Below are positions 41,988 through 50,526 of a DNA stretch of 50,844 nt, one piece after another. Made by a program: the position numbers and the translations under genes. The stretch's first letter is position 1; each line of letters starts with the position of its first letter. A model generated the notes under the pieces. It ran no database searches. It was not told where the DNA came from and worked only from the letters and a program-made list of their open reading frames with translations. The stretch comes from Glaciihabitans sp. GTDB taxonomy: Bacteria > Actinomycetota > Actinomycetes > Actinomycetales > Microbacteriaceae. Location of the stretch: positions 1 to 50,844 of the forward strand of contig JAODMF010000015.1 of the NCBI GenBank assembly GCA_025464095.1, given 5' to 3'.

Positions 41988-43220
41988 GTGCTCCTGTGTC
42001 TTACCGCCAACCATCGCAACGCCAGCTTCGACCTGCTCGAGAAGCTGTCGTTCGGTTCTCCCGACGCTGCCCGCACACTCGTCGCGACCAGTCCTGCCGT
42101 GAGCGGCGCCGTGGTGCTCTCCACCTGCAATCGCTTCGAGGCGTACCTCGAGGTCGACGACGCGGTGGCCGCAACGGATGACACGGTGCAGATCATGACG
42201 GCCGCCAGCGGCGTCGAGGCCGACGCGCTTCGATCGGTGGTGACAGTGCTCTCGGATGACGACGTCATCCGGCACCTGTTCGCGGTCTCCAGCGGGCTGG
42301 AATCCGTCGTCGTCGGCGAAGACGAAATCTCCGGCCAGGTGCGGCGCTCGCTCGAGCGGGCCCGGGCGGCGGGCACGACATCGTCGGGGCTCGAGCGGCT
42401 GTTCCAGCATGCAACCCGCACGAGCCGGGGCGTGAAGGCCAACACCGCGATCGGCGGCGCAGGGCGGTCGCTCGTTCGCCTCGCGCTCGAACTCGCCTCC
42501 AGCCGCGTGGCCGACTGGTCGCAGACGCGGGTTCTCATCGTCGGTACCGGCCAGTACGCGGCCACCACCGTTGCGGCCTTGCGCGATCGCGGTGTGACGT
42601 CGGCATCCGTCTTCTCGCCGTCCGGCCGCGCCGCCGCGTTCGCGGTGAAGCAGGGCCTGCGCGCAGAAACGGTTCTCACCGACGCGATCGCCGACGCGGA
42701 CATCGTCATCACCTGCACATCGACGCTCGCCATCGGTACGGCGAACATCCCTGACTCCTCTCGCCGCCTTCTCATCGACCTCGGCCTGCCACGCAACGTG
42801 GATGCTGCCGTCGCTCATCTCGACGGCGTGGAGTTGCTCGACCTCGAAACCATCAGCCTGCACGCCCCAATCGAAGAGGTCACGGCCACAGCGGATGCCC
42901 GTGCCCTTATCGGTGCCGAGGCCGCCAACTTCTCGGCCGACCAGCTCGCCGAACCGGCGATCGTCGCCCTGCGTACCCACATCTTCGAACTGCTCGACGC
43001 CGAGATCGAGCGCGCGCGCAGCCGTGGGGACTCGACTCCGCAGACCGAGGCGGCGCTGCGCCACCTGGCCGGCGTACTGCTTCACCAGCCCTCGGTGCGC
43101 GCCCGGGAACTCGCGCGGGATGGGCGCACCGAGGAGTTCACGGCGGGGATCGACGCCCTGTTCGGCATCCGCTCTGCCATCGTTACCGAGATTGGCGACG
43201 CCGAAAGCGCATCCGCGTGA
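41988..43220 (+). CDS. hemA: glutamyl-tRNA reductase
   Basis: 410 residues. The nucleophile Cys47 is in STCNRFEAY; GEDEISGQVRRSLERARAAG and VLIVGTGQYAATTVAAL (NADPH domain) are typical, and the C-terminal dimerisation helix is present. It reduces glutamyl-tRNA to glutamate-1-semialdehyde, the entry to heme synthesis. GTG 41988 gives the conserved MLLCLTANHRNASF start. Divergent from hemE. The last four bases overlap the GNAT gene. Confidence 0.95.
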   Translation: MLLCLTANHRNASFDLLEKLSFGSPDAARTLVATSPAVSGAVVLSTCNRFEAYLEVDDAVAATDDTVQIMTAASGVEADALRSVVTVLSDDDVIRHLFAVSSGLESVVVGEDEISGQVRRSLERARAAGTTSSGLERLFQHATRTSRGVKANTAIGGAGRSLVRLALELASSRVADWSQTRVLIVGTGQYAATTVAALRDRGVTSASVFSPSGRAAAFAVKQGLRAETVLTDAIADADIVITCTSTLAIGTANIPDSSRRLLIDLGLPRNVDAAVAHLDGVELLDLETISLHAPIEEVTATADARALIGAEAANFSADQLAEPAIVALRTHIFELLDAEIERARSRGDSTPQTEAALRHLAGVLLHQPSVRARELARDGRTEEFTAGIDALFGIRSAIVTEIGDAESASA

Positions 43221-43795
43221 AGGTGCCCTATACGTTCGAGGCACCCATCAAGACTGAGCGGCTGGTTCTCCGCCTGTTCACCGAGGCGGACGTCGATGAC
43301 GTGCACTCGTACCAGTCCCGCGAGGACGTCTGCCGCTACCTCCTGTTCGAGCCGCGCACCCGCGATGAAGTCGCGGAGCGGCTCGCCAGGCACGCCACTG
43401 CCATAACCCTCGCCGCGGATGGCGACTACTGGCAGATCGCGATGGAGCTGCCCGGAGTCGAGGCCGCGGCATCCCGCGTCATCGGCGACATCTACCTCAC
43501 CATCAAGAGTGTCGTGAATCAAACCTTCGAGATCGGGTGGTCGATGCATCCGGACTTCTACGGCCACGGCTACGCGACCGAGGCAGCGAGCGCGATCCTC
43601 GCGCTGGCGTTTGAGGCGATGGAGGGCCACCGCGTGGTTGCGGACCTCGACCCGCGCAACGACGCATCCATCGCCCTGTGCAAGCGCCTCGGCATGCGCG
43701 AGGAGGCGCATTTCGTCAAGGACCTCTGGTTCCGCGGCGCCTGGGCAGATACCGGCGTCTACGCCATCCTCGATACCGAGTACGCAGCCCGCTGA
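43217..43795 (+). CDS. GNAT family N-acetyltransferase
   Basis: 192 residues. RimJ-type GNAT pattern: ETERLVLRLFTEAD-like start (KTERLVLRLF), IGDIYLTIKS, EIGWSMHPDFYGHGYATEAA for acetyl-CoA binding and NDASIALCKRLGMREEAHF. Acceptor unknown. GTG 43217 overlaps the hemA stop (GTGA), so it is translated with hemA. A hairpin terminator follows. Confidence 0.9.
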   Translation: MKVPYTFEAPIKTERLVLRLFTEADVDDVHSYQSREDVCRYLLFEPRTRDEVAERLARHATAITLAADGDYWQIAMELPGVEAAASRVIGDIYLTIKSVVNQTFEIGWSMHPDFYGHGYATEAASAILALAFEAMEGHRVVADLDPRNDASIALCKRLGMREEAHFVKDLWFRGAWADTGVYAILDTEYAAR

Positions 43796-43804
43796 CGGCC
43801 CGGA

Positions 43805-43832
43805 GCGGTTCGCTCACCGCGGCGCGAACCGC
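43805..43832. terminator. hairpin after the GNAT gene
   Basis: GCGGTTCGC (43805-43813) and GCGAACCGC (43824-43832) pair exactly with a 10-nt loop, 10 bases past the GNAT stop. Confidence 0.6.
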
Positions 43833-43846
43833 GCTTAACCGCCGGA

Positions 43847-43870
43847 TGCCCCGGGCCGAAGCCCGGGGCA
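43847..43870. terminator. perfect 10-bp hairpin with CGAA loop at a convergent junction
   Basis: TGCCCCGGGC, loop CGAA, GCCCGGGGCA. It lies between the GNAT stop and the stop of the converging surface protein gene (43890), and can end transcription from either side. Confidence 0.75.
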
Positions 43871-43889
43871 CCCGTCGTCTCGCTGTGTA

Positions 43890-46800
43890 TTACAGGACGT
43901 GTCCGAAGCGGCGGCGCATGAAGAAGGCTGCTGCTCCGAGGAAGAGCATTCCACCCGCCAGCATGAAGCCGATGGCGCCGGCCGTTCCGGTGAAGGCCAG
44001 CGTCGTGAGCCCGCCACAGAGCACGGATGCTGCTGCGATCGTGATCGTCCAGCGGTCCTTCGCCCCGTTGTTGGTGTCGATGCGGTCATTCACCGTGTCG
44101 ACCACATGGGCCCGAACCGTGTACTTACCGGCGGCGAAGGTCTTCTTCAGCACGGCGTTCGACGAAGTGACCTTCGTCGTGTGGCCCGTGCTGACGTTCG
44201 TCACGTTGTAGTAGATCGCCGTTTCCACCGGGGAGGGGAACTCGAACGTCATCGTGCCACCGGTGACCGAATTCGACACGCACTTCTCAGATGTCGAGGT
44301 CACGTTCGCAGGAAGGTCCGCGAAGGTCGGGAGGCAATCGAAGGTGTCTACCACCGTGACCGGGAAGAGCGTCTGCCCGACCAAAGTGAAGCCGGCCTTG
44401 TTCGACGTCGCCGTGAGCGTGTGGTTCCCCGCGACGGTGTCGGTGTACTCGGTCGTGAGAACCGTCTCGTTCGCCGTTCCGGCATCCAGCGTCCAGATGA
44501 CATCGTCGCGAAGCGTGACGCGCACCCAGGTGGTGGAGATGAAGCCCTCTGGCTGCGTGGACGTGCAGGAGGAGGCATCCGGTGCGACAACGGCCGTGAG
44601 CGTGCAGTCAAGCGTGCTCACATCGACCGGCTGCCAGGCACCGAAGTTCGTCTCGACCACATTGAACTGGTCGGCCGGGTCCGCGTCCTGGAGGGACGCG
44701 GTGAAGGTGGTGTAGTCACCCTCGGGTCCTCCCTCGTACGACGCGAGCGTTACCGGAGCCTTGTCGCCGCGGGTGACGACCCACTCGCCCCCGTCAACGG
44801 CGGGCAGGATGGCCCAGTTGCGGGTGCTCGGGTCGCAGGTCGCGGTCGTGAAGGTCGGCGAGCCGGTAGTCACGGAGCACTCCTCGAACCCACCGACGGT
44901 GAGGCTGAACGGCCACTTCACCGGCTCGGAGTCCTTCAGGACGTAACCGGGCTGCGCGAGCACGGTCACGTAGTAGTCGCCGGCCGGAACCGAGGTGTCG
45001 GCGACGTCAGTCGAGATGACCGATCCGTCGGCGGCGTGCACCGTGTAGGAGAGGCGCGAGTCCAGCTCGATGTGGATGTTGCCGTTCGACGGCGAGCCAG
45101 CCACACAGGTACCCGGCGTTGCCGTCGGGTCCACCGGGCTGATCTCAACACAGCCGTCGAACTGCTCGACCGCCAGGTCCTGGAGGAAGACGCCGTTGAC
45201 GTCGATCTTGTAGACCGCGCCCGCCGTCCCAACCGGAGACCCGTCGACCGTTGCGCTTTCGCCGGCCTTGACCAGCTTCGAGATCGCCGTGCCCTCCACC
45301 GTGAAGGTCGCGTCGACGTTCGAGGCGGTGTTGTCGAAGGTGAACTTCACCGTCTCGGTCGAAACGTCACCATCGGCGACGCAGGTACCCAGTTCAACCT
45401 TGACGGTCGGTGCGAGCACCTCCTTCGTGAAGGTGTACGACGTGCAGCCGACGACGATGCTGGTGATCGTGCCGTCGCCGATCGCGCTGAGCGAGTAACC
45501 AACGGCCTTGACCGTGGGGGTCACGCCCTTGTTGGCGAACGCCTGGCGGAACTGGTCGATTGTGCCGGTGGCGGGGACGCCCGCAACGGCGACATCAAGC
45601 GACCAGGTGCTCGAGCCGGCGGCACGGGTCAGCGTGCCGATCTTGGTTCCACCGTTGTAGATGACGAGGGTGATACCGGGAGCCGCGTTACCCGAGCTGT
45701 TCAGGAACGTGAGCTCCGGGCTTCCCACCTGCGACAGCGGGAAGTCGGCTGCGTGCAGCCCGGCGGAGGTGCCGGCGGCGTCAGCCGAGGTCGTCCAGAC
45801 GCGAAGGCCGGTGGCGATGTAGTCGTTGTGACCGTTGGCGCCGAGCTGGAAGGTCCAGCCGTTCGGGTGGGTATCGGTCGACAGTCCACCATCGGTGATC
45901 GTCGTGCAGGCGGCAGAGCACTCGATGTGTTGTCCGAGATCGAACGTCCATCCGCCGCTCGGGTAGCCCACGAGAACCGCTCCGTGCAGCGCAACCGCGA
46001 TGACCGTGTTGATTCCGGTCTTGCCGTTACCCGTGACGGTGTAGTCGACCTGGTAGGTGTCGGCCGGGACCGTGAGGCTGCCGTCCGTTCCACAGGCCGT
46101 GATGGCCTTGGCGGTCGGAACCACAACGGTCACCTGCTGGCAGCCAATTGGTGTCTGGGTGTAGGTCGGCTTGGGGCCGTCGTATCCCATGTCGGACAGG
46201 AAGTGCTCCTGGAACTCGACGCTCGGTCCCGAGAGGGTCGCGGTCGGGGTGATCCAGGTGGCGAGAACGCCCCTGGCTGCGTAGATGTCGCCCTGTCCAC
46301 AGCTGACCGCTGCAACGTACGGGTAGTCGCCCGCGGTCTTGATCACGGGCAGTTTCTGCACCACGTCGAGGGTCTGCGGCCAGGAGGTGTTGGTCGTGTA
46401 GTGCCAGCTTGTCGCCGTCACGTAGAGCGGGTCGCACAGTTGGCCGCTGACGCTCTTCACGTCATCCACGTGGATGTTTCCGCTGTTCGTTGCGGGCGAG
46501 TACGTGTAGTGCACGGCCGAGTTGGGGATGCACGCGGCGGGCGGGGCGCACTTGGTTGCGTCCGCCGGCTTGAGGGTGCCACTCCAGTGGGTGGTCGCTC
46601 CGGCGGCGAATTTGTGTCCCTGGTCTGCCGTGGCGGTGATGTCGTAGCTGCCGCTCTTCGTGCCGTCGGCAGTGCCGGTGAGCGTCGCGTGAACGACCTC
46701 GCCGTACTTCACGGTCTCGCCCGACTCGCAGGTCGCGGGAGTGATCGTGACGGAGGCCTTCGCGTCAGCCGGTGTCGGCTTCTTGCAGTTGCCGTCCAGG

Positions 46801-47234
46801 GTGACGGTGCCGGTTTCGTCGGTGCTCGGCCCGTTCTTCCAGTCGGTCTGCACCATCACGGTGGCCGTGTTCGCGGTACCAGGGATGCTCGACTGCGTGA
46901 ACGTCTTCGTCCAGTTGCCGGTCTTCACGGGCACGCCGGGCACGTTTACCTGGTGCTCTGTCCACACCGACAGGAACAGCTGGCCGCCCTTGAGCACGCC
47001 GCCAGCCAGAACCGAACCGGACGGCGAGAACGTGATGACCTTCGTCTCGGCTTCCTTGTTATCGGGAACATTGTCGGCGACGTAGGTCCAGGTCACCGTG
47101 TAGGTGCCGTCGGTCTGACAGGCAGCGACGCCTGTCACTTTCGAGGTGTGGGCGCTGGCCGGGGCGGCGACGCCCACGAGTGCGAGGCCAACCGCAAGTA
47201 GGGCGGTGATGAAAGCCGCTGCGAATTTCTTCAT
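43890..47234 (-). CDS. large LAFTG-anchored cell-surface protein
   Basis: 1114 residues from ATG 47234 (AAGGAG upstream). A signal peptide (MKKFAAAFITALLAVGLALV, cleavage near ASA-H29) precedes an extracellular region of Ig-like beta repeats. The C-terminus is a sorting signal: LAFTG at 1079-1083, a membrane segment and RRRFGHVL; LAXTG is the class E sortase motif. The extracellular part contains cysteine-bounded modules, e.g. ESGETVKYG...KC, CVAGSPSNG...EEC, CTSTQPEGF...FDC and CVSNSVTGG...CGG, each about 70-100 residues with a VAGDY/HTL-type strand. Likely covalently attached to peptidoglycan. Ligand unknown. No sortase gene nearby. Confidence 0.88.
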   Translation of the reverse strand: MKKFAAAFITALLAVGLALVGVAAPASAHTSKVTGVAACQTDGTYTVTWTYVADNVPDNKEAETKVITFSPSGSVLAGGVLKGGQLFLSVWTEHQVNVPGVPVKTGNWTKTFTQSSIPGTANTATVMVQTDWKNGPSTDETGTVTLDGNCKKPTPADAKASVTITPATCESGETVKYGEVVHATLTGTADGTKSGSYDITATADQGHKFAAGATTHWSGTLKPADATKCAPPAACIPNSAVHYTYSPATNSGNIHVDDVKSVSGQLCDPLYVTATSWHYTTNTSWPQTLDVVQKLPVIKTAGDYPYVAAVSCGQGDIYAARGVLATWITPTATLSGPSVEFQEHFLSDMGYDGPKPTYTQTPIGCQQVTVVVPTAKAITACGTDGSLTVPADTYQVDYTVTGNGKTGINTVIAVALHGAVLVGYPSGGWTFDLGQHIECSAACTTITDGGLSTDTHPNGWTFQLGANGHNDYIATGLRVWTTSADAAGTSAGLHAADFPLSQVGSPELTFLNSSGNAAPGITLVIYNGGTKIGTLTRAAGSSTWSLDVAVAGVPATGTIDQFRQAFANKGVTPTVKAVGYSLSAIGDGTITSIVVGCTSYTFTKEVLAPTVKVELGTCVADGDVSTETVKFTFDNTASNVDATFTVEGTAISKLVKAGESATVDGSPVGTAGAVYKIDVNGVFLQDLAVEQFDGCVEISPVDPTATPGTCVAGSPSNGNIHIELDSRLSYTVHAADGSVISTDVADTSVPAGDYYVTVLAQPGYVLKDSEPVKWPFSLTVGGFEECSVTTGSPTFTTATCDPSTRNWAILPAVDGGEWVVTRGDKAPVTLASYEGGPEGDYTTFTASLQDADPADQFNVVETNFGAWQPVDVSTLDCTLTAVVAPDASSCTSTQPEGFISTTWVRVTLRDDVIWTLDAGTANETVLTTEYTDTVAGNHTLTATSNKAGFTLVGQTLFPVTVVDTFDCLPTFADLPANVTSTSEKCVSNSVTGGTMTFEFPSPVETAIYYNVTNVSTGHTTKVTSSNAVLKKTFAAGKYTVRAHVVDTVNDRIDTNNGAKDRWTITIAAASVLCGGLTTLAFTGTAGAIGFMLAGGMLFLGAAAFFMRRRFGHVL

Positions 47235-47592
47235 GGTGCGAGGTCTCCTTGGGTACACAGGATGTTCGGGTAATCGCGCACGCAGAGCGCGCTCAACGCC
47301 GGCGGGTACCGGCGGTGGACATCGGGAAATGTCCAGATGGGGCGGGGGTAATTACGGGGGTCGGGTAAAGCGGGTTGGCACAGCTATTAGGGGGGTAAGC
47401 GTTACTGCGTGCGACTCAGAACGCCGAAATCACGCAATCGAGAATGGTCGGGTATCACCTTCTTGTACGCACACTGTCGGGGGTCAGCAGGAGGTTTCGG
47501 GTGCCTTCTGCTCAGGTGCTGGCTAAAAGTAACACGTCCCCCCAAAGGAGGACAAGAGGGCTGTGAGGACTGTTCAGAGATAGCTTGATGTG
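47235..47592. other. non-coding region upstream of the surface protein gene
   Basis: 358 bp between the surface-protein start and the hydrolase stop (minus strand), less GC-rich than its surroundings. I see an AAGGAG ribosome site just before 47234, a short palindrome GGACAT/ATGTCC (47317-47334) and a G-rich stretch (47338-47400, GGGGCGGGGGT and GGGGGGT on the plus strand). It probably holds a long 5' leader and promoter. I see no convincing -35/-10 pair, riboswitch or gene. Confidence 0.5.
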
Positions 47593-48501
47593 CTAGTGCA
47601 CATATTCGAGCAGGTCGTAGCCGATGGTGCGCATCGCATCCAGCACCCGCAGGCGGGTGGCGAGGCCGTCGTCGTTGAACTGCACGGACACCGCGTAGGC
47701 AACGGATGATCGTGCCCCGCGAAGTGCGCCGGCCTCGCTGCGCACGCCGGAGTCCGTTCCCGTCTTGTTCACCAGTAGCGTGGCATGGTCGACGCCGCGG
47801 TGAGAGAGCGGGTCGAGGCCGAAGGCGCTGGCGACGAGAGAGAGGTCGGCGTTCAGCGCCAGCCAACCCATCACCCGCTGGCTGGTGAGCGGGTCGACGA
47901 CCTCGCTGCGGGCGAGCGCGCCGAACAGCCAGGCGAGCTCGGCCGTGGATCCGACGGAAAGCTGCGGCGCGTCATCCGGCCCGCGGCTGTCGCGCACCAG
48001 GTCGAGCAGCGCCGTGCGGGCGAGGCCGAGGGATTCAGTGCGGGCTCGCACCGCGGCGAGTCCGACCTGGCGCAGCAGCACGTTGGTCGCGAGGTTGTCG
48101 CTGGTCGCGCCCACCAGCGAGGCCAGGTCGGCGACGGGGAGGGCGGGCGCCTGCAGGTGCTGCCAGATTCCGGAGTCGCCCACGGCATCCCTCGGCGTCT
48201 TGTCCAGAATTCCGTATCCCGAGAAATCGCGCGCGGTCAGCCGCGCCGACACTTCGATGAGCAGCAGGATCTTGCCGATGCTCGCCGTCGGCAGCACGAT
48301 GCGGTCATCAATCGAGACCAGGACCCGACCGGAACGAAGGTCGACCACATTGGCCGACACCTGCGCGCCGTCGTAGGCCAGCTTGCCGAGCGCACTGAAC
48401 GTGCCAGCGAAATTCTCGCTCGTCTCGGTACTGAGGTGGCGGGCCACCCTGGGCAGGTGCACGCGTTCCCAGCGCTCTCGAATATGAGCCGTTTCTACCA
48501 A
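47593..48501 (-). CDS. class A beta-lactamase-like serine hydrolase
   Basis: 302 residues. The penicillin-recognising fold is clear: Ser74-x-x-Lys77 (TASIGK), Ser134-Asp135-Asn136 (ATSDNLATN) and Lys246-Thr247-Gly248 (VNKTGTD). The omega-loop glutamate of class A beta-lactamases (E-x-x-L-N) is not recognised: the corresponding stretch reads LLDLVRDSRGPDD. No signal peptide is seen, so it may be cytoplasmic. An esterase, peptidase or regulatory role is more likely than drug resistance. The TTG start at 48501 is weak; internal GTG codons near the RVHLPRVAR segment are alternatives. Confidence 0.8.
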   Translation of the reverse strand: MVETAHIRERWERVHLPRVARHLSTETSENFAGTFSALGKLAYDGAQVSANVVDLRSGRVLVSIDDRIVLPTASIGKILLLIEVSARLTARDFSGYGILDKTPRDAVGDSGIWQHLQAPALPVADLASLVGATSDNLATNVLLRQVGLAAVRARTESLGLARTALLDLVRDSRGPDDAPQLSVGSTAELAWLFGALARSEVVDPLTSQRVMGWLALNADLSLVASAFGLDPLSHRGVDHATLLVNKTGTDSGVRSEAGALRGARSSVAYAVSVQFNDDGLATRLRVLDAMRTIGYDLLEYVH

Positions 48502-48536
48502 ATTCGGGGGCCTTTAGGTAGGTATTCGGGGGAGTA

Positions 48537-50516
48537 TCACCATATGGTGACACGGTCTTCGGGGTCGAGCCAGAGCGCATCCGAAGCGGTCACGCCGAAC
48601 GTCTCATAGAAGTCCCCAATGTTACGGACGATCTGGTTGCAGCGGAACTCATCCGGCGAATGCGGATCGACGGTGAGCAACCGGATGACCTCTTCGTCGC
48701 GACCCTTGAAGCGCCAGGCCCGAGCCCAGGAGAAGAAGAACCGCTCGGCCCCCGACAAGCCATCGACCACGGGCGGCGTCGCTCCTCCCAGTGAGATGAG
48801 GTAGGCGCGCCAGGCGATGCCCAGGCCACCGAGGTCGCCGATGTTCTCGCCGATGGTCAGTGCGCCGTTGACGTGATGATCGGGAACCTGGGCCGGCGCG
48901 AGAGCGTCGTACTGGGCGATGAGCGACCTCGTGCGGTCTTCGAACGCGGCGCGGTCATCCGCTGTCCACCAGTCGGTGAGCTTGCCGTCGCCGTCGAACT
49001 TGGAGCCCTGGTCATCGAAGCCGTGGCCGATCTCGTGGCCGATCACCGCACCGATCGCACCGTAGTTGGCGGCGGCATCCCTGGCCTCGTCGAAGAACGG
49101 AAACTGCAGGATGGCGGCGGGAAAAACGATCTCGTTGAATCCCGGGTTGTAGTACGCGTTGATCGTCTGCGGCGTCATGAACCACTCGTCGCGGTCCAGC
49201 GGCTTGCCGATCTTGCCGAGCTCTCGCTGGAACTCGAACTCGCTCGTCGCGCGTACGTTGCCGATCAGATCGCCGGCACCGATCGACAGGGTGGAATAGT
49301 CCCGCCACTTCACCGGGTAACCGATCTTGGGCGTGAACTTGTCGAGCTTCTCGAGGGCACGTCGGCGCGTGGCATCCGTCATCCAGGTGAGACCGGTGAT
49401 GCTCTGGCGGTATGCCTCGACGAGGTTCGCGACGAGCACATCCATGGCGGTCTTCGCGACATCCGGAAAGTGGCGTGCGACGTAGATGCGCCCGACGGCC
49501 TCACCCATCGCGCCCTCGACAAGGGAGACGCCGCGCTTCCAAAGGGCGCGCAGCTCGGGCGTATCGGTGAGGGTGCGGCCGTAGAAGTCGAAATTGGCCT
49601 CGACGAAGTCGTCGGACAGGTAGGCGGCTGACGAACGGATGACCTGCCAGCGCAGCCAGTCCGTCCACTTCTCGAGATTGCCCGCATTCAATGCCGCCGC
49701 GACCCCGTCGAGGAAAGAGGGCTGCCGCAGCACGAGCTCGTCGAAGACTCCGTCAGGGGCGTCGAGCGAGTCGAGCCAGCGATTGAGGTCCGGCCCATCC
49801 GTTGCATCGGAAGCGGCGATGACGAGCGCATGCCAGGTCGTGAGATTGTAGGTCTTCTCGCTGTCCCGCGATTCGACGTTGTCCCAGTGCGAAGCCGCGA
49901 TGGTGGTCTCGAGTTCGACGACGCGTTTGGCTCTGGCAGCGGCATCCGTCAGCCCGGCCAGGCCGAACATCTTCTCGAGATAGGCGACGTAGGCGGTACG
50001 GATTTCGGCGAATTTCTCTTCGCGGTAGTAGCTCTCGTCGGGGAGGCCGAGTCCGCCCTGCTCGAAGAGGGCGATGTAGCGCTCGGGGTTGCCCGGGTCG
50101 TTGTCGATGTAGAGCTGGAAGAAGCCGCTGACACCCTGGCGCTCGAGGCGCCCGAGGGTCTCGAGGAAGGAGGGGATATCACTGATCGCGTCGACCTCGG
50201 CGAGCGCGGGCTTGAGCGGCTCGGCGCCGAGCTCGTTGACGCGCTCCTCGTTCATGTAGCTGGCGTAGAGATCACCGAACTTGCGTTCCTCCGTGCCGGG
50301 ATCTGCGGATTCGGCCTCGGTGATGATGTCGCGAACCGCCTTCTCCGCCTCCTCCGCGAGAACGTAGAAAGAACCGTAGCGGGCCTTGTCGGCGGGGATC
50401 TCAGTGCGATCGATCCACTTGCCGTTCACGTGACGGTAGAGGTCATCCTGCGGCCGGACCCCCGGGTCGAGTTCGTCTGTGACGATTCCGGATGCAAGGG
50501 GCTCTTCGGCACTCAT
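48537..50516 (-). CDS. pepO: M13 family metallopeptidase (PepO/neprilysin type)
   Basis: 659 residues. The zinc motif HEIGH is at 494-498 (VIGHEIGHGFDDQGS), and the third ligand and stabilising residues are in GENIGDLGGLGIAW. The N-terminal PQDDLYRHVNGKWID and the C-terminal VRNIGDFYETFGVTASDALW plus PEDRVTIW are typical M13 ends. It hydrolyses oligopeptides; no signal peptide or membrane segment, unlike mammalian neprilysin, so intracellular or released differently. ATG 50516 has TAGGCT (50529-50524) 7 nt upstream. Gene symbol by family only. Confidence 0.93.
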   Translation of the reverse strand: MSAEEPLASGIVTDELDPGVRPQDDLYRHVNGKWIDRTEIPADKARYGSFYVLAEEAEKAVRDIITEAESADPGTEERKFGDLYASYMNEERVNELGAEPLKPALAEVDAISDIPSFLETLGRLERQGVSGFFQLYIDNDPGNPERYIALFEQGGLGLPDESYYREEKFAEIRTAYVAYLEKMFGLAGLTDAAARAKRVVELETTIAASHWDNVESRDSEKTYNLTTWHALVIAASDATDGPDLNRWLDSLDAPDGVFDELVLRQPSFLDGVAAALNAGNLEKWTDWLRWQVIRSSAAYLSDDFVEANFDFYGRTLTDTPELRALWKRGVSLVEGAMGEAVGRIYVARHFPDVAKTAMDVLVANLVEAYRQSITGLTWMTDATRRRALEKLDKFTPKIGYPVKWRDYSTLSIGAGDLIGNVRATSEFEFQRELGKIGKPLDRDEWFMTPQTINAYYNPGFNEIVFPAAILQFPFFDEARDAAANYGAIGAVIGHEIGHGFDDQGSKFDGDGKLTDWWTADDRAAFEDRTRSLIAQYDALAPAQVPDHHVNGALTIGENIGDLGGLGIAWRAYLISLGGATPPVVDGLSGAERFFFSWARAWRFKGRDEEVIRLLTVDPHSPDEFRCNQIVRNIGDFYETFGVTASDALWLDPEDRVTIW

Positions 50517-50526
50517 GGGCTCAAGC

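Noticed and set aside
41983..41988. AGGAGG as a Shine-Dalgarno for hemA
   Set aside because: It touches the GTG start with no spacer and no suitable in-frame start lies 5-10 nt downstream; the -10 box at 41976 explains the start better.
43899..47201. 1100-codon open frame on the plus strand
   Set aside because: It is the antisense of the surface protein gene, with a composition dominated by R, G, V and H and no domain.
47593..48501. Beta-lactamase resistance gene
   Set aside because: The class A omega-loop glutamate and a signal peptide are not seen, so resistance is not supported.
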